Source: Propionibacteriaceae bacterium
GTDB lineage: Bacteria > Actinomycetota > Actinomycetes > Propionibacteriales > Propionibacteriaceae
Assembly: GCA_031262485.1 (NCBI GenBank)
Contig: JAISHO010000019.1
Coordinates: 1-64,000, forward strand
Length of the DNA: 64,000 bases
Direction: 5' to 3'
Shown here: positions 27,973-39,200 of the stretch, piece by piece
Position numbering within the stretch: position 1 is the stretch's first letter
Layout: each line of letters begins with the position of its first letter
The notes under the pieces: generated by a model
Database searches by the model: none
What the model was told of the DNA's origin: nothing
The model's input: the letters and a program-made list of their open reading frames with translations, nothing else
Translations under genes and position numbers: made by a program

Positions 27973-30900
27973 GTGGCGGACAACGCGCTGGGGGACCTTG
28001 ACATCTTCCACATGCACCGGACCCTCATCGACGACTACCGGAGCTTCACCGAGGGCGCCATCGACATTCATGACGCTCGAATTCGCGAGTCTGTCCGTGA
28101 GCAGGCCGACCTAGGGGGCCAATGGCCCGATCCTTTCCTCTCGATCAACCCTTCGTTCGAGTCAGGGGGAACAGTCCAGGAACTCGCTGATCGGGGAATC
28201 CTTCACCCACGGACCGCAGAGTTGTTCAGGCGCGAAGGCAGCACGGAATCGATGTCGTTGTATCGCCATCAGACCGATGCGATCGAAGCAGCACGCCAGC
28301 AAGCGTCCTATGTGCTGACGACAGGCACCGGCTCCGGCAAATCTTTGGCTTACATGCTCCCGATCGTCGACTACGTGCTCAAACACCCCGATTCCCCAGG
28401 GATCAAGGCGATCGTCGTGTACCCGATGAACGCCCTCGCCAACAGTCAAGAGAACGAGTTACGTGGCTATCTTCACGAACCGGCTCTTGGAACGCCCGGC
28501 GCGGTCACCTATGCCCGCTACACTGGCCAGGAGAGCCAGGAACGACGTGAGGAGATCGCGAAGAATCCACCTGACATCCTCTTGACGAACTACGTCATGC
28601 TCGAGTTGCTATTGACGCGTCCAGATGAGCGTTCTGCTCTCATCGAGGCGGCTCGAGGACTCCGGTTCCTCGTCCTCGACGAACTCCACACCTATCGTGG
28701 CCGCCAAGGCGCCGATGTCGCAATGTTGGTTCGACGGGTCCGGCAAGCCACGGGAGCTGGTGACCATCTCCTTTGCGTCGGCACATCAGCGACGATGTCT
28801 TCTGAGGGAACCCAAGCCAATCAGCGAAGTGTCGTGGCGAGCGTCGCCACGCGGATCTTCGGCACGACTGTCACACCTGACCATGTCATCACGGAGACGC
28901 TCGTCCTGGCGACCGAGGGCGAACCGCAGATCGAGGAGTTGCAAAGCCTCATCGACGCTCGTGGACGGGCCGAATCGAACGATCCCCGCCTCAACCACGA
29001 TTATGAGGCGCTGCGTCATGACGCATTAGCGGTGTGGATTGAGAACGTCTTCGGCCTCGACGAAGAACCGGGGACGCCTCCCACCCTCATTCGCCGGGCT
29101 CCTACTACGGTCGCTGACGCTAGTGCTCTGTTGAACCGAGAGACCGGACGACCTTTCGATCAGTGCAAGACGGCGATCCAGCAGACGCTCTTGGCAGGTT
29201 CGAGGACGCGAGATCCATCGACTGGGCGCCCCCTGTTCGCTTTCCGCCTTCACCAATTCATCTCAAAAGGCGCCTCGGTTTACGTCTCACTTGAAGACGA
29301 GGCGACCCGGGCGATCGAGCACGAGTATCGACTCACCCTGTCTGCGACGAGGCCAGACGGAAGCGACGAACGGCGACTGTTCCCCTTGGCGTTTTGCCGG
29401 GATTGCGGCCAGGAATATCTCATGGTGACGCGGAAAAATAGGGAGGATCATTTCGTCGCCCGCACCCAGATCAGAATCCTCGAGAAGGGGGGAGACGCCA
29501 GCGATGGGTATCTTCTCATCGACAGTGACAATCCTTGGCCGAACGATCCGATCGACCGTCTTCCCGATTCCTGGGTCGAATCGCGTCGCGATGGGCCAGC
29601 CGTCATCAAATCCCGCAAGGACGACGTTCCACAAACGGTGATCGTCGATCTCGACGGCCACATTCTTCCCCACCCATCTCAGAGCATGCTCGGAAAGGCG
29701 ACCCGGATGACGTGGATTCCCGGGCAGTTGATGTTCTGCCTCACGTGCGGCACCACGTACCATCAGAAACGTGATTCCGAGGCCGGGAAAGTGGCGGCAC
29801 TCGATCAGGAGGGGCGCTCGAGCGCGACGACGGTGCTCTCGTTGAGCGTATTAAAATCGCTCGACAGAGCTCACGTCGAACGCGAGGTGCGCAAACTCCT
29901 CACCTTCGTCGACAATCGTCAAGACGCCAGCCTCCAATCTGGCCATATCAACGATTTCGTCCTCGTCGCCCAACTTCGCTCCGCCGTGCGTGCGGCGACG
30001 GAAGCCGCCGGGGAGGAGGGGATCACCCCCCTCGATTACGCGGACATTCTTCCCCGTTATCTCCGCATTGATCGAAGCCACTACGCACAGGACCCCAACG
30101 CCTTCTCGACGAACCCTATCGATAGCGCCTTCGCGCTCGTGGCCGAATATCGGGCTCTTCAAGACCTCAGACGAGGGTGGAGGGTCACCCTGCCGAATCT
30201 GGAACAGACGGGGTTGATTCGGGTGGATTACCCGACGGCGAGGAGGCTATGTGCCGCTGAATCGCGCTGGGAGACCGCCCATCCCGCTCTGCGCGACGCT
30301 TCTCCGGCGCAGCGGGAGGAAATCGTCTGCGTGCTCCTCGACGAATTCAGGCGGGTGTTAGCCCTTCACACGGAAGTCTTCTCCGAGGACCATCTTCGTA
30401 AGCTCCAACGACTCAGCGTCGAATATCTCACCGGGCTGTGGACCGTCGAGGAGGGCGAGCGGGCCGATCCAGGGATTGTCACCCTCGCCACTCCCCGGAA
30501 CCTAACGACACGAGGCTTGCCGAAATACCAGACCCTAACACGTGGATCGCTTTTCGGCCGCTGGTTGGCGAGACGGTTGAGCGAACGAAAAGGTGAACCC
30601 ATCGATGGGGCTGAGTATGAAACCATCATCCGCTCTCTCATGGCCGTACTCGCCGAGGGGGGAATTGTCGCGCATGAGAAATACGGAACGACGGACGGGT
30701 ACACCCTCAAACTCGACCAAATCCGCATCGTCGAAGGGTCCGGAGATCATGGCGCTTCCGACCCTATCCGGAGCACGCGGGCCGCTGAACGAGGCCCCCG
30801 GGTCAACCCGTACTTCAAAGAGATCTACCAACTGCCGAGCAAGGATTTAGCTTTCATTGTCGCCCAAGAGCACACGGCGCAGGTTCGCGCCGAGGACCGG

Positions 30901-33252
30901 GAATCGAGAGAGGCAAAGTTCCGAAAAGGTGAGCTGCCTCTGCTCTACTGCTCCCCGACCATGGAATTGGGGGTGGACATCTCATCGCTCAACGCCGTCG
31001 CCATGAGAAATGTGCCCCCCACTCCCGCGAATTACGCCCAACGCTCCGGAAGAGCGGGCCGTTCCGGCAGTCCTGCCCTCGTTGTCACCTATTGCGCGAG
31101 CGGGAACGCACATGACTCCTATTACTTCAAACATCGCGATCAGATGGTGGCTGGGCAAGTCAAAGCCCCTCAAATCGACCTCACGAACGAGGATCTTCTG
31201 CGTTCCCACATCCATGCGATTTGGCTCGCTTTCTCCGGAGCGAGGCTGGGCCAATCGATGACCGATGTGCTCATCACTCCCCCATCCGATCGCGGGAGCG
31301 ATCCCGCTGCCCATCCTTATCCCATCAAACCCGAGATCCGCGAATGCTTCTCCCGAAGCGATGTGGCTGATCGCGCGAAAGAGGCGGCTCATCTCATCAT
31401 CTCACCATTCAGCGATGAGCTCTCAGAGACTTCTTGGTGGAACCCCACCTGGACCGATGAGGTCATTAACGACGCTTTGGAAAATTTCGATCACGCCTGC
31501 GACCGGTGGCGCATGCTCGACCGCACTTCGCTCACCGAGATGACCCTCGCTTTCGAGCAACTCAGCGATCTATCAGCTGATAAGCGGCAACGGGAGAATG
31601 CCAAACGTAGAATGGACGACGCCGCCCACGAGCGTGCGCTACTAAAGAATGACTCCGGCTCGGCGTCCAATAGCAGTGATTTTTACCCCTATCGTTATTT
31701 TGCTTCCGAGGGATTCCTTCCCGGCTACTCCTTCCCCCGCTTGCCGCTGGCCGCCTTCATCCCAGGCCGTACTCGTTCCGACAACGCATGGATCCAACGG
31801 CCCCGTTTCCTCGCACTCAACGAGTTCGGCCCGAACGCCTTCATTTATCACGAAGGCGCCCGTTATCAAGTGACGCGTGTCAATCTCCCCCGTGGGGGCG
31901 GCGACGTTAGTGGGATGGCCAATCTCACGCTTCGTGAGGCCCGCGTCTGCGAGAACTGCGGCTACCACCATGACCGGGAGATCGGTGCCGATTTGTGTGA
32001 GAACTGCGGGGTTCCCTTGAACGGAGTCACAAGAAACCTCCTTCCCCTTCAGATGGTGCGCACACGCCGACGCGATCGGATCGGCGCCAATGAGGAGGAA
32101 AGGCAACGTGCCGGCTTTGATATACACACGACCTATCGCTTCGCACGTCGTGGCGACACCACACCTCAGCCCATTCCTTTCGTCGATGCGGATGACAGAA
32201 TCGTGGCCACCGTCCAATATGGCGACGCCGCCGAGATTCGCCGTGTCAACCTCGGGCTCAAGCGCCGCACACCCGGAGAGTCGAAGGACGCGACTGACGG
32301 ATTCTGGCTCGACACTGTCGAAGGGCAATGGTTAAGCAACAAGAAAGCAGCAGACCTCGAACTCGTCTCGGAGGAGGGAGCGCCTTTCGCCGAGGACGTC
32401 ACCCGGAAGGCTCGCGTCATCCCCTACGTCGAAGACCACCGTAATATCGCCGTCGTTCAGTGGGGCGAGGAACTGGACACGACCAAGGAAGTCACCCTCA
32501 TGTATGCCATCGAACGTGGCGTGGAGACGTTCTTCCAACTCGAGGATGCCGAAGTGACGAGCGAACTTCTTCCCGATCAAGAGAAGAAAGGGAGATTCAT
32601 GCTCGTTGAATCAGCCGAGGGAGGGGCAGGAGCACTACGACGCCTCACCAAGAAGGATCTCTCCACGGGAGAACCCGACGCTCTCGCACAGGTGGCGCGA
32701 GAGGCACTGTCGATCATCCACGTCGACCCCGACACCGGCGAGGACACCGAGGACGCTTGCGGTCGCGGTTGCTACCACTGCCTCCTCACTTACGGCAATC
32801 AGCTCTCTCATGCCTCGATCGATCGACGTGTCGCCATCCCCTATCTCCTGCGGCTCGCGTCAGCACGAGTCATCCCGGTTTCCGAGGATCCTTCCCATCG
32901 GAGGACGAGTCCACCGGATCAGGGAAGCGAGAGCGCCGATGCGATGGGGGAATCCCACCTCATCCCGACCGGCGTTCGCCCCACGGTCGAGACCGCTTTG
33001 CACTACATCCTCTCCCATGATCTCGCGTGGCCTTCCTCGATCACTGACGAGGTGGAGGGAACACCGGTCGACCTCGTGTACCAACCTGGTCAGTCGGGGC
33101 CGTCCGCCGTGGTTTTCATTGACGAGGAGCATCGTCCAGACACCAGCGCTTTGGCCTTCGGGGGTTGGAATGTCGTCCAGGTCGAGCCCGATGACTCGTT
33201 CGAGCGGGTCGTCCGTGCGAACCCGTCTGTCTTTGGGAGACTGTCCGAATGA
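27973..33252 (+). CDS. YprA-type DEAD/DEAH-box helicase with DUF1998-like C-terminal region; putative phage-defence helicase
   Basis: TGTGSGKS, LDELHTYRG, GTSATM, QRSGRAGRSG; Cys pairs FCRDCG/FCLTCG and CENCG/CENCG; DACGRGCYHCLLTYGNQ. Confidence 0.9.
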   Translation: MADNALGDLDIFHMHRTLIDDYRSFTEGAIDIHDARIRESVREQADLGGQWPDPFLSINPSFESGGTVQELADRGILHPRTAELFRREGSTESMSLYRHQTDAIEAARQQASYVLTTGTGSGKSLAYMLPIVDYVLKHPDSPGIKAIVVYPMNALANSQENELRGYLHEPALGTPGAVTYARYTGQESQERREEIAKNPPDILLTNYVMLELLLTRPDERSALIEAARGLRFLVLDELHTYRGRQGADVAMLVRRVRQATGAGDHLLCVGTSATMSSEGTQANQRSVVASVATRIFGTTVTPDHVITETLVLATEGEPQIEELQSLIDARGRAESNDPRLNHDYEALRHDALAVWIENVFGLDEEPGTPPTLIRRAPTTVADASALLNRETGRPFDQCKTAIQQTLLAGSRTRDPSTGRPLFAFRLHQFISKGASVYVSLEDEATRAIEHEYRLTLSATRPDGSDERRLFPLAFCRDCGQEYLMVTRKNREDHFVARTQIRILEKGGDASDGYLLIDSDNPWPNDPIDRLPDSWVESRRDGPAVIKSRKDDVPQTVIVDLDGHILPHPSQSMLGKATRMTWIPGQLMFCLTCGTTYHQKRDSEAGKVAALDQEGRSSATTVLSLSVLKSLDRAHVEREVRKLLTFVDNRQDASLQSGHINDFVLVAQLRSAVRAATEAAGEEGITPLDYADILPRYLRIDRSHYAQDPNAFSTNPIDSAFALVAEYRALQDLRRGWRVTLPNLEQTGLIRVDYPTARRLCAAESRWETAHPALRDASPAQREEIVCVLLDEFRRVLALHTEVFSEDHLRKLQRLSVEYLTGLWTVEEGERADPGIVTLATPRNLTTRGLPKYQTLTRGSLFGRWLARRLSERKGEPIDGAEYETIIRSLMAVLAEGGIVAHEKYGTTDGYTLKLDQIRIVEGSGDHGASDPIRSTRAAERGPRVNPYFKEIYQLPSKDLAFIVAQEHTAQVRAEDRESREAKFRKGELPLLYCSPTMELGVDISSLNAVAMRNVPPTPANYAQRSGRAGRSGSPALVVTYCASGNAHDSYYFKHRDQMVAGQVKAPQIDLTNEDLLRSHIHAIWLAFSGARLGQSMTDVLITPPSDRGSDPAAHPYPIKPEIRECFSRSDVADRAKEAAHLIISPFSDELSETSWWNPTWTDEVINDALENFDHACDRWRMLDRTSLTEMTLAFEQLSDLSADKRQRENAKRRMDDAAHERALLKNDSGSASNSSDFYPYRYFASEGFLPGYSFPRLPLAAFIPGRTRSDNAWIQRPRFLALNEFGPNAFIYHEGARYQVTRVNLPRGGGDVSGMANLTLREARVCENCGYHHDREIGADLCENCGVPLNGVTRNLLPLQMVRTRRRDRIGANEEERQRAGFDIHTTYRFARRGDTTPQPIPFVDADDRIVATVQYGDAAEIRRVNLGLKRRTPGESKDATDGFWLDTVEGQWLSNKKAADLELVSEEGAPFAEDVTRKARVIPYVEDHRNIAVVQWGEELDTTKEVTLMYAIERGVETFFQLEDAEVTSELLPDQEKKGRFMLVESAEGGAGALRRLTKKDLSTGEPDALAQVAREALSIIHVDPDTGEDTEDACGRGCYHCLLTYGNQLSHASIDRRVAIPYLLRLASARVIPVSEDPSHRRTSPPDQGSESADAMGESHLIPTGVRPTVETALHYILSHDLAWPSSITDEVEGTPVDLVYQPGQSGPSAVVFIDEEHRPDTSALAFGGWNVVQVEPDDSFERVVRANPSVFGRLSE

Positions 33253-33342
33253 TTCCCCCATCATCTCCCTCACCGGCGCCGCAGGGCTGCTCACCATTCT
33301 CGGGCAGCAGTGAGACGACCCGCCTGAAAACAGGGGCCACTC

Positions 33343-36249
33343 ATGACTGAGACTGTTCATTTCCAGTTCGGCTCGCTCGTGACGGCTCGGGGGCGGGACT
33401 GGGTCGTTGATCCGGGGAGCGACAACAGCTTCCTCCTCTTGCGTCCTCTGGCGGGCGGTGATCTCGACGTCGCCGGCGTCTACCCCGAGTTCGAGGAAGT
33501 TCGTCCCGCGACCTTCCCCCTCCCCACCCCAGACGACCGGGGGGATTTCCATTCCGCGCGACTTTTGCGTGACGCGCTGAGGATCGGATTCCGATCCTCC
33601 GGAGGGCCGTTCCGTTCGTTGGCTTCCCTCGCCGTCGATCCGCGCCCCTACCAATATGTTCCTCTTCTCATGGCACTGCGGCAGCGGGTCACTCGTCTCC
33701 TCATCGCCGACGACGTCGGTGTGGGAAAGACGATCGAGGCAGGACTCGTCGCGAGCGAGTTGTTGGCCCAAGGCAGCGCCGAGGGTATGACCGTCATCTG
33801 CCCGCCGTCTCTCGCGGAGCAGTGGCAGGAGGAGTTGCACGAGAAGTTCATGATCGACGCTGAGCTCGTGCTTCCCTCGACGGTCGCCCGCCTCCAGCGA
33901 GGTTTGGGAACCGGTGATTCGATCTTCGAGCATTATCGGAACACGATCGTTTCAACGGATTTCATCAAGAGCGATCAACGCCGGCCCGAGTTCCTCCGCT
34001 CAGCTCCAGATCTCATCATCGTCGACGAGGCCCACACCTGTGTTGTCGGAGACCGTGGTACCAGTGGGCGAAGCGCGGTCACCCAGCGTTATGAGCTCCT
34101 CACAGAGATCGCCAAGCGCCCGGAGAAGCACCTCATCCTCGTGACGGCCACGCCCCATTCCGGCCATGAGTCCGCTTTCCGCAACCTTCTCGGCCTCCTC
34201 GACCCCGCTCTCACCGATGTCGATCTATCGACGGAGGGGGGCCGCCGCCATCTTGCCCGCCATCTCGTCCAACGCCGGCGCGGCGACATTCGCTCCTACC
34301 TCGGCCACGACACCCGTTTCCCCAGCGATCGCGTCATGAAAGAGGTGTCGTATCGCCTCACCGAGCCGTACGCGGCGCTCGTGCGGCAGGCCACCGCCTA
34401 CGCGCGTGGGCAGGTGACCGACACCTCGGGTACGAAGGTGCAACAGCGGATCCGATGGTGGTCGGCGTTGGCGATGCTGCGCTCGATCTCGTCCTCCCCC
34501 GCAGCGGCGGCCGCCACCTTGCGGGCACGCGCGGTCGTCGCGGAAGCGGACAACCCTGATGTCGCCGACCAACTCGGCCGTGAGGCTCTCTTCGACGTCA
34601 CCGACGACACCAATCCCGAGGGGGAGGACGCCGCTCCTGGCGCCATCCCCACCGCCTCGCCCCGCCCCCATGGCGTCCTCGCTGAGTTGGCCCAGGCGGC
34701 GGAAGCGCTCACCCCCGGTGACGACGCCAAGTTGACCCAGCTCGTCCACGAGGTCAGCGATCTCCTGAAACACGGGTTCTCCCCGATCGTCTTTTGCCGA
34801 TTCATTCCGACAGCGCACTATGTGAGGGATCATCTTCGATCGGTTCTCCGCCTCCCGATCGACGCCATCGATGTCGTCACTGGCGAGTTGAGTCCGCAGG
34901 ATCGCGCCGAGCGCGTCACCGCCCTCGTCGACCGATCCGGAGGCACCAGTGGCCGCGTGCTCGTCGCCACCGACTGCCTCTCCGAAGGCGTCAACCTCCA
35001 AGAGGGGTTCCAGGCGGTCGTCCACTACGACCTGGCGTGGAATCCGACGCGCCATGAGCAGAGGGAGGGGCGGGTCGATCGCTTCGGCCAGCGTTCGGAG
35101 ACGGTGCGCGCGGTGACTCTTTATGGGGAAGACAACGGAATCGACAACATCGTCATGGATGTCCTCATCCGCAAACACACCCAGATCCGCCGCGATCTCG
35201 GGGTCAGCGTTCCTGTTCCGAACGAGGCCAACAACAAGGTGCTCGACGCGCTCGTCACTGGTGTCATGACCCGGGGGATGGAGTCGATTCAGCCGACGCT
35301 CGGCGACGAGTTCGGCGATCTGTTCGCCGTCGCCGACGGATGGCGCTCGGCCGCCGAGGCGGAGCGCGAGTCGCGCACCCGCTATGCCCAAGCCGCCATC
35401 CACCCCGAGGAGGTCGCCCGTGAGGTCGCCGCCGCCCGTGAGCAGGTCGGCACGCCAAGCGACATCGCCCACTTCGTGCGCGCTTCCTTAGAACTGATCG
35501 GGGGCGTCGCCGCCGCCGACGATAACGGCCTCACCGTCGACACCTCCCTGCTCCCCCCTGGGCTGCGCGACGGCCTCCTCGCCCATCACCCCCGAATCAC
35601 CGGCGCCGCCCACCAACGGCTGCGTTGGGTGACAGACCTCCCTGCCCCTCATGGTTCCGCCACGATGACGCGCAGTGACCCCCATGTGGTGGCTTTGGCT
35701 CGGTTCGTCCTCGACGGATCGCTCGATCCCACTGCGCCCGAGACGCAGCGACCGGCCCGCCGAACCGGCGTCGTGACGACCACCCATGTCGAACGGGTGA
35801 CGACCTTGCTCCTCCTCCGCCACCGGATGCGGTTGGTTCTTCCCACGCCACAAGGCTTCCATGAGCAGATCGCTGAGGAAGCCGAAGCGGTCGCGTTCAC
35901 CGGAACCCCCGCTTCGCCTCGCTGGCTCAGCCGCGACGAGGTCACACAGTTGCTCTCGACACGACCATCCGCCAACACACCTGCGGACCGGGCGACCAAC
36001 ATGATCACCGCTGTGCTTGGAGCCCTCCCCACGATGGCGGATGCCCTCGCAGAGAGGTCGGCCGAAGCGGCGGAGACGGCGAGGGAATCACATGTTCGGG
36101 TCCGCCGCGCCGCCCGGGGCGGTGAGACGGCCGGTTCGCTGACGATCCGTGGGATCGACGTCGAACCTCTTCTTCCCACTGACGTCCTCGGCGTCTACGT
36201 GTTCTTGCCCGACGCTCTTGCGACACCCGCGATGGGAGGCGCGCGATGA
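33343..36249 (+). CDS. SNF2/RapA-type helicase (DrmD-like)
   Basis: IADDVGVGKTIEAGL, IVDEAH, VTATPHSG, REGRVDRFGQ. Confidence 0.9.
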   Translation: MTETVHFQFGSLVTARGRDWVVDPGSDNSFLLLRPLAGGDLDVAGVYPEFEEVRPATFPLPTPDDRGDFHSARLLRDALRIGFRSSGGPFRSLASLAVDPRPYQYVPLLMALRQRVTRLLIADDVGVGKTIEAGLVASELLAQGSAEGMTVICPPSLAEQWQEELHEKFMIDAELVLPSTVARLQRGLGTGDSIFEHYRNTIVSTDFIKSDQRRPEFLRSAPDLIIVDEAHTCVVGDRGTSGRSAVTQRYELLTEIAKRPEKHLILVTATPHSGHESAFRNLLGLLDPALTDVDLSTEGGRRHLARHLVQRRRGDIRSYLGHDTRFPSDRVMKEVSYRLTEPYAALVRQATAYARGQVTDTSGTKVQQRIRWWSALAMLRSISSSPAAAAATLRARAVVAEADNPDVADQLGREALFDVTDDTNPEGEDAAPGAIPTASPRPHGVLAELAQAAEALTPGDDAKLTQLVHEVSDLLKHGFSPIVFCRFIPTAHYVRDHLRSVLRLPIDAIDVVTGELSPQDRAERVTALVDRSGGTSGRVLVATDCLSEGVNLQEGFQAVVHYDLAWNPTRHEQREGRVDRFGQRSETVRAVTLYGEDNGIDNIVMDVLIRKHTQIRRDLGVSVPVPNEANNKVLDALVTGVMTRGMESIQPTLGDEFGDLFAVADGWRSAAEAERESRTRYAQAAIHPEEVAREVAAAREQVGTPSDIAHFVRASLELIGGVAAADDNGLTVDTSLLPPGLRDGLLAHHPRITGAAHQRLRWVTDLPAPHGSATMTRSDPHVVALARFVLDGSLDPTAPETQRPARRTGVVTTTHVERVTTLLLLRHRMRLVLPTPQGFHEQIAEEAEAVAFTGTPASPRWLSRDEVTQLLSTRPSANTPADRATNMITAVLGALPTMADALAERSAEAAETARESHVRVRRAARGGETAGSLTIRGIDVEPLLPTDVLGVYVFLPDALATPAMGGAR

Positions 36250-39200
36250 CCACTTCTGGAGCCATCTCGATCGAGGGGCGGATCGCCCCCACCGGTCTTC
36301 TCACCCATCTCCGTGACGGCACGCTCGGCCCCGCCGACTCGCATGCTCCGTCGGCGTATCACCTCGGGGGACGTCAGACGATCAACGACGCCGTCAGCCG
36401 GGCCTGGACGTGGCTGCTCGGCTCGTACCAATCCTGGCAGGAGGCCCAGGTTAAGGATCCGAATGGTTTCCATTCGACGAGCCCCACGTTGACGCGCGAC
36501 CGGTGGCTCCTCCCCCTCCTCCAAGAACTCGGATTCGGCCGCCTCTCACCGAGCGGGGGCATCGACCTCGCCCGTGAGGGAACACCGGACCACTACCCCG
36601 TCTCTTATCAATGGGAACAGATCCCGATCCATTTGCTCGGGCCCGGCGTCGACCTCGACCACCGTAATCCGGGCGTTCCCGGGGCGGCCCGGGCTCCCCA
36701 AGCGATGATCCAAGAACTCCTCAATCGCGATGACGATCGCCTCTGGGCCATTCTCTCCAATGGGCATCGACTGCGGCTCCTGCGCGACTCGAAAGAACTC
36801 GCCGGATCGGCGTATATCGAGATCGACCTCGACGCCATCTTCAGCAATGAGTCATTCGCAGATTTCCTTCTGCTGTGGAAGCTTTGCCACGTCTCCCGCT
36901 TGGAACCCCGACCGGGGCCTGAGGGGGAGAAGACGCTGGCCGAGTGCTGGCTCGAGATCTGGCGGGCCGACGCCGCCCGCACCGGCGAACGAGCCCTCGA
37001 CCACCTCCGCGACGGGGTTACCCAGGCGATCGAGCGCCTCGGCAGTGGATTCATCGCCCATCCCGCCAACGGGGAGCTTCGCGACGCGCTCCGCTCCGGT
37101 GCCCTCTCGACCGAGGCGTTCCACCGTCATCTGCTCCGCCTCGTCTACCGCCTCATCTTCCTGTTCGTAACAGAGGACCGCGACCTCCTCATCCCCACGG
37201 CGGCCGTGGACGACCATGGAGAGAGTGGACAGGGAGACGATCGACACGTCGTCAGCCCTGCCACCAAGAAGCGCTATATCGACTACTTCTCGACTCAGCG
37301 GCTGCGTCGCCAGGCCTATCGTCGCTCCGGATCGACCACCCAGAGCGACCTGTGGCAAGGCTGTTCCCTCGTACTCAGAGCGCTCGGCAGCGACGATCCC
37401 CGGCGGATACCCCTGGGGTTACCTGTCCTCGGCGGCCTCTTTGACCCGACCGAGGGCAAGCCTTTCTCGCTGGAGAAATCCGTCGCCTATCGACCCGATG
37501 AACCACTCGTGACCGGACACCTCGACAACCATGCTCTCTTGAAGGCGATCCGAGCGCTCAGTTGGTTCCCCACCAAACAGGGGCTTCAGCCCGTCGATTA
37601 CCGCAATCTCGACTTCGAGGAACTGGGCGGCGTCTACGAGTCTCTCCTCGAACTCGTGCCCCGTCCCTCCGTTGACACTCACACCTACAAACTCGTCTCC
37701 GTCGGCGGCAACGATCGCAAAACCACTGGTTCTTACTACACGCCGACCTCGCTCGTCGACACCCTCCTCGCCAGCGCCCTCGACCCCGTCGTCGACGAAA
37801 AACTCCGTGGTGCACCAGATCAGACCGAAGCCGAGAAGCGGCTCTTGAGCATCACCGTCTGCGACCCGGCTTGCGGATCCGGACATTTCCTCGTCGGCGC
37901 AGCCCGGCGGTTGGCCCGCCGGCTCGCCTCGATCCGCTCCGGTGAGGACGAGCCCACCCCCAGCGAGGTGAGGAAGGCCCTGCGCGACGTCGTCGGCCGG
38001 TGCGTCTACGGCGTCGATCTCAACCCGCTCGCAGCCGAATTGGCGAAGGTCTCCCTCTGGATCGCCGCCGCCGACCCGGGCAAACCCCTCCTCTTCCTCG
38101 ACTCGCGCATCCGCGTCGGCAACTCCCTCCTCAACGCCACCCCCGCCCTCGTCGAGGAAGGCTTGCCCGATGAGGCCTTCACCCCGATCACCGGCGATGA
38201 CAAGAAAGTCGCGGCAGCGGCGAAGAAGCGGAACAAGAAGGAACGCGATGACGACCCACGGCATCGAGAACGCTTCGCCGCTTACGGCGACAACCTCGTC
38301 CTTCCCGGACTGGATATCCGTGCAACCGATCAAGAGAGCCTCTTCACGATCTCCGGCTCCGTAACGGACGACGACATCCTCGCCCGCGAGCACGAGGAAC
38401 TCCTCGGGGCGCCCAACGACGTCTCAATTGTCCGCGGATATGCGCGACGCTTCCGCGACATCGAACGGTCCCCGGAACACCGCCGTCGCCAAATCCTCTG
38501 CGACGCCTGGTTGGCCGCTTTTGTCTGGCCCCTCAAGGAGGAGGCCGCCGTACCTGCGCCTGGCCAAATCTACGGAGGAGAAAGACGGGTCGGTCCTCCC
38601 GCCGCGTTGACGACAGACACGCTCGTCCAACTTCGCGCGGCATTGGAGACGAACTCTTCGATCACACATCTGCGCTCGACCATCGCCGAGGTCGAAACTC
38701 TGGCCCACGACTACCACTTCTTCCACTGGCACATCGAGTTCCCCGAGATCTTCGACACAGTGTCGTCCCCCTCCGACAAGGCAGGACCGGAAGGATGGTC
38801 GGGCGGTTTCGACTGCGTCATAGGCAACCCGCCGTGGGATCTAATCGAACTCAACGAAAAGGAGTATTTTTCAAGTAGGGACCCAGATATTTCTACTGCC
38901 AGCGGAGCCCAGAGAAAGAGACTCATTTCCAACCTTGAATCATCGGATCCTTTTCTCTACAGCGAATATTTCCAAGAGAAACACGAGATCGACGCCACAA
39001 GGAAAGTTCTGAGCGCCTCTCAACGTTACCCGCTCACCGGCCATGGACGAATTAACAAATACTCTGTATTCGCCGAACTCTTCAGCACGATCGTCGCGCC
39101 CCATGGCCAGGCCGGCATCATCGTGCCGACCGGTATCGCCACCGACGCCACCACTCAGCACTACTTCAAAGACCTCGTGACGCGGCATCGTATCCACAGC

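Noticed and set aside
34225-35472. 415-aa minus-strand ORF
   Set aside because: Antisense to the SNF2 helicase gene; low-complexity GC-shadow composition
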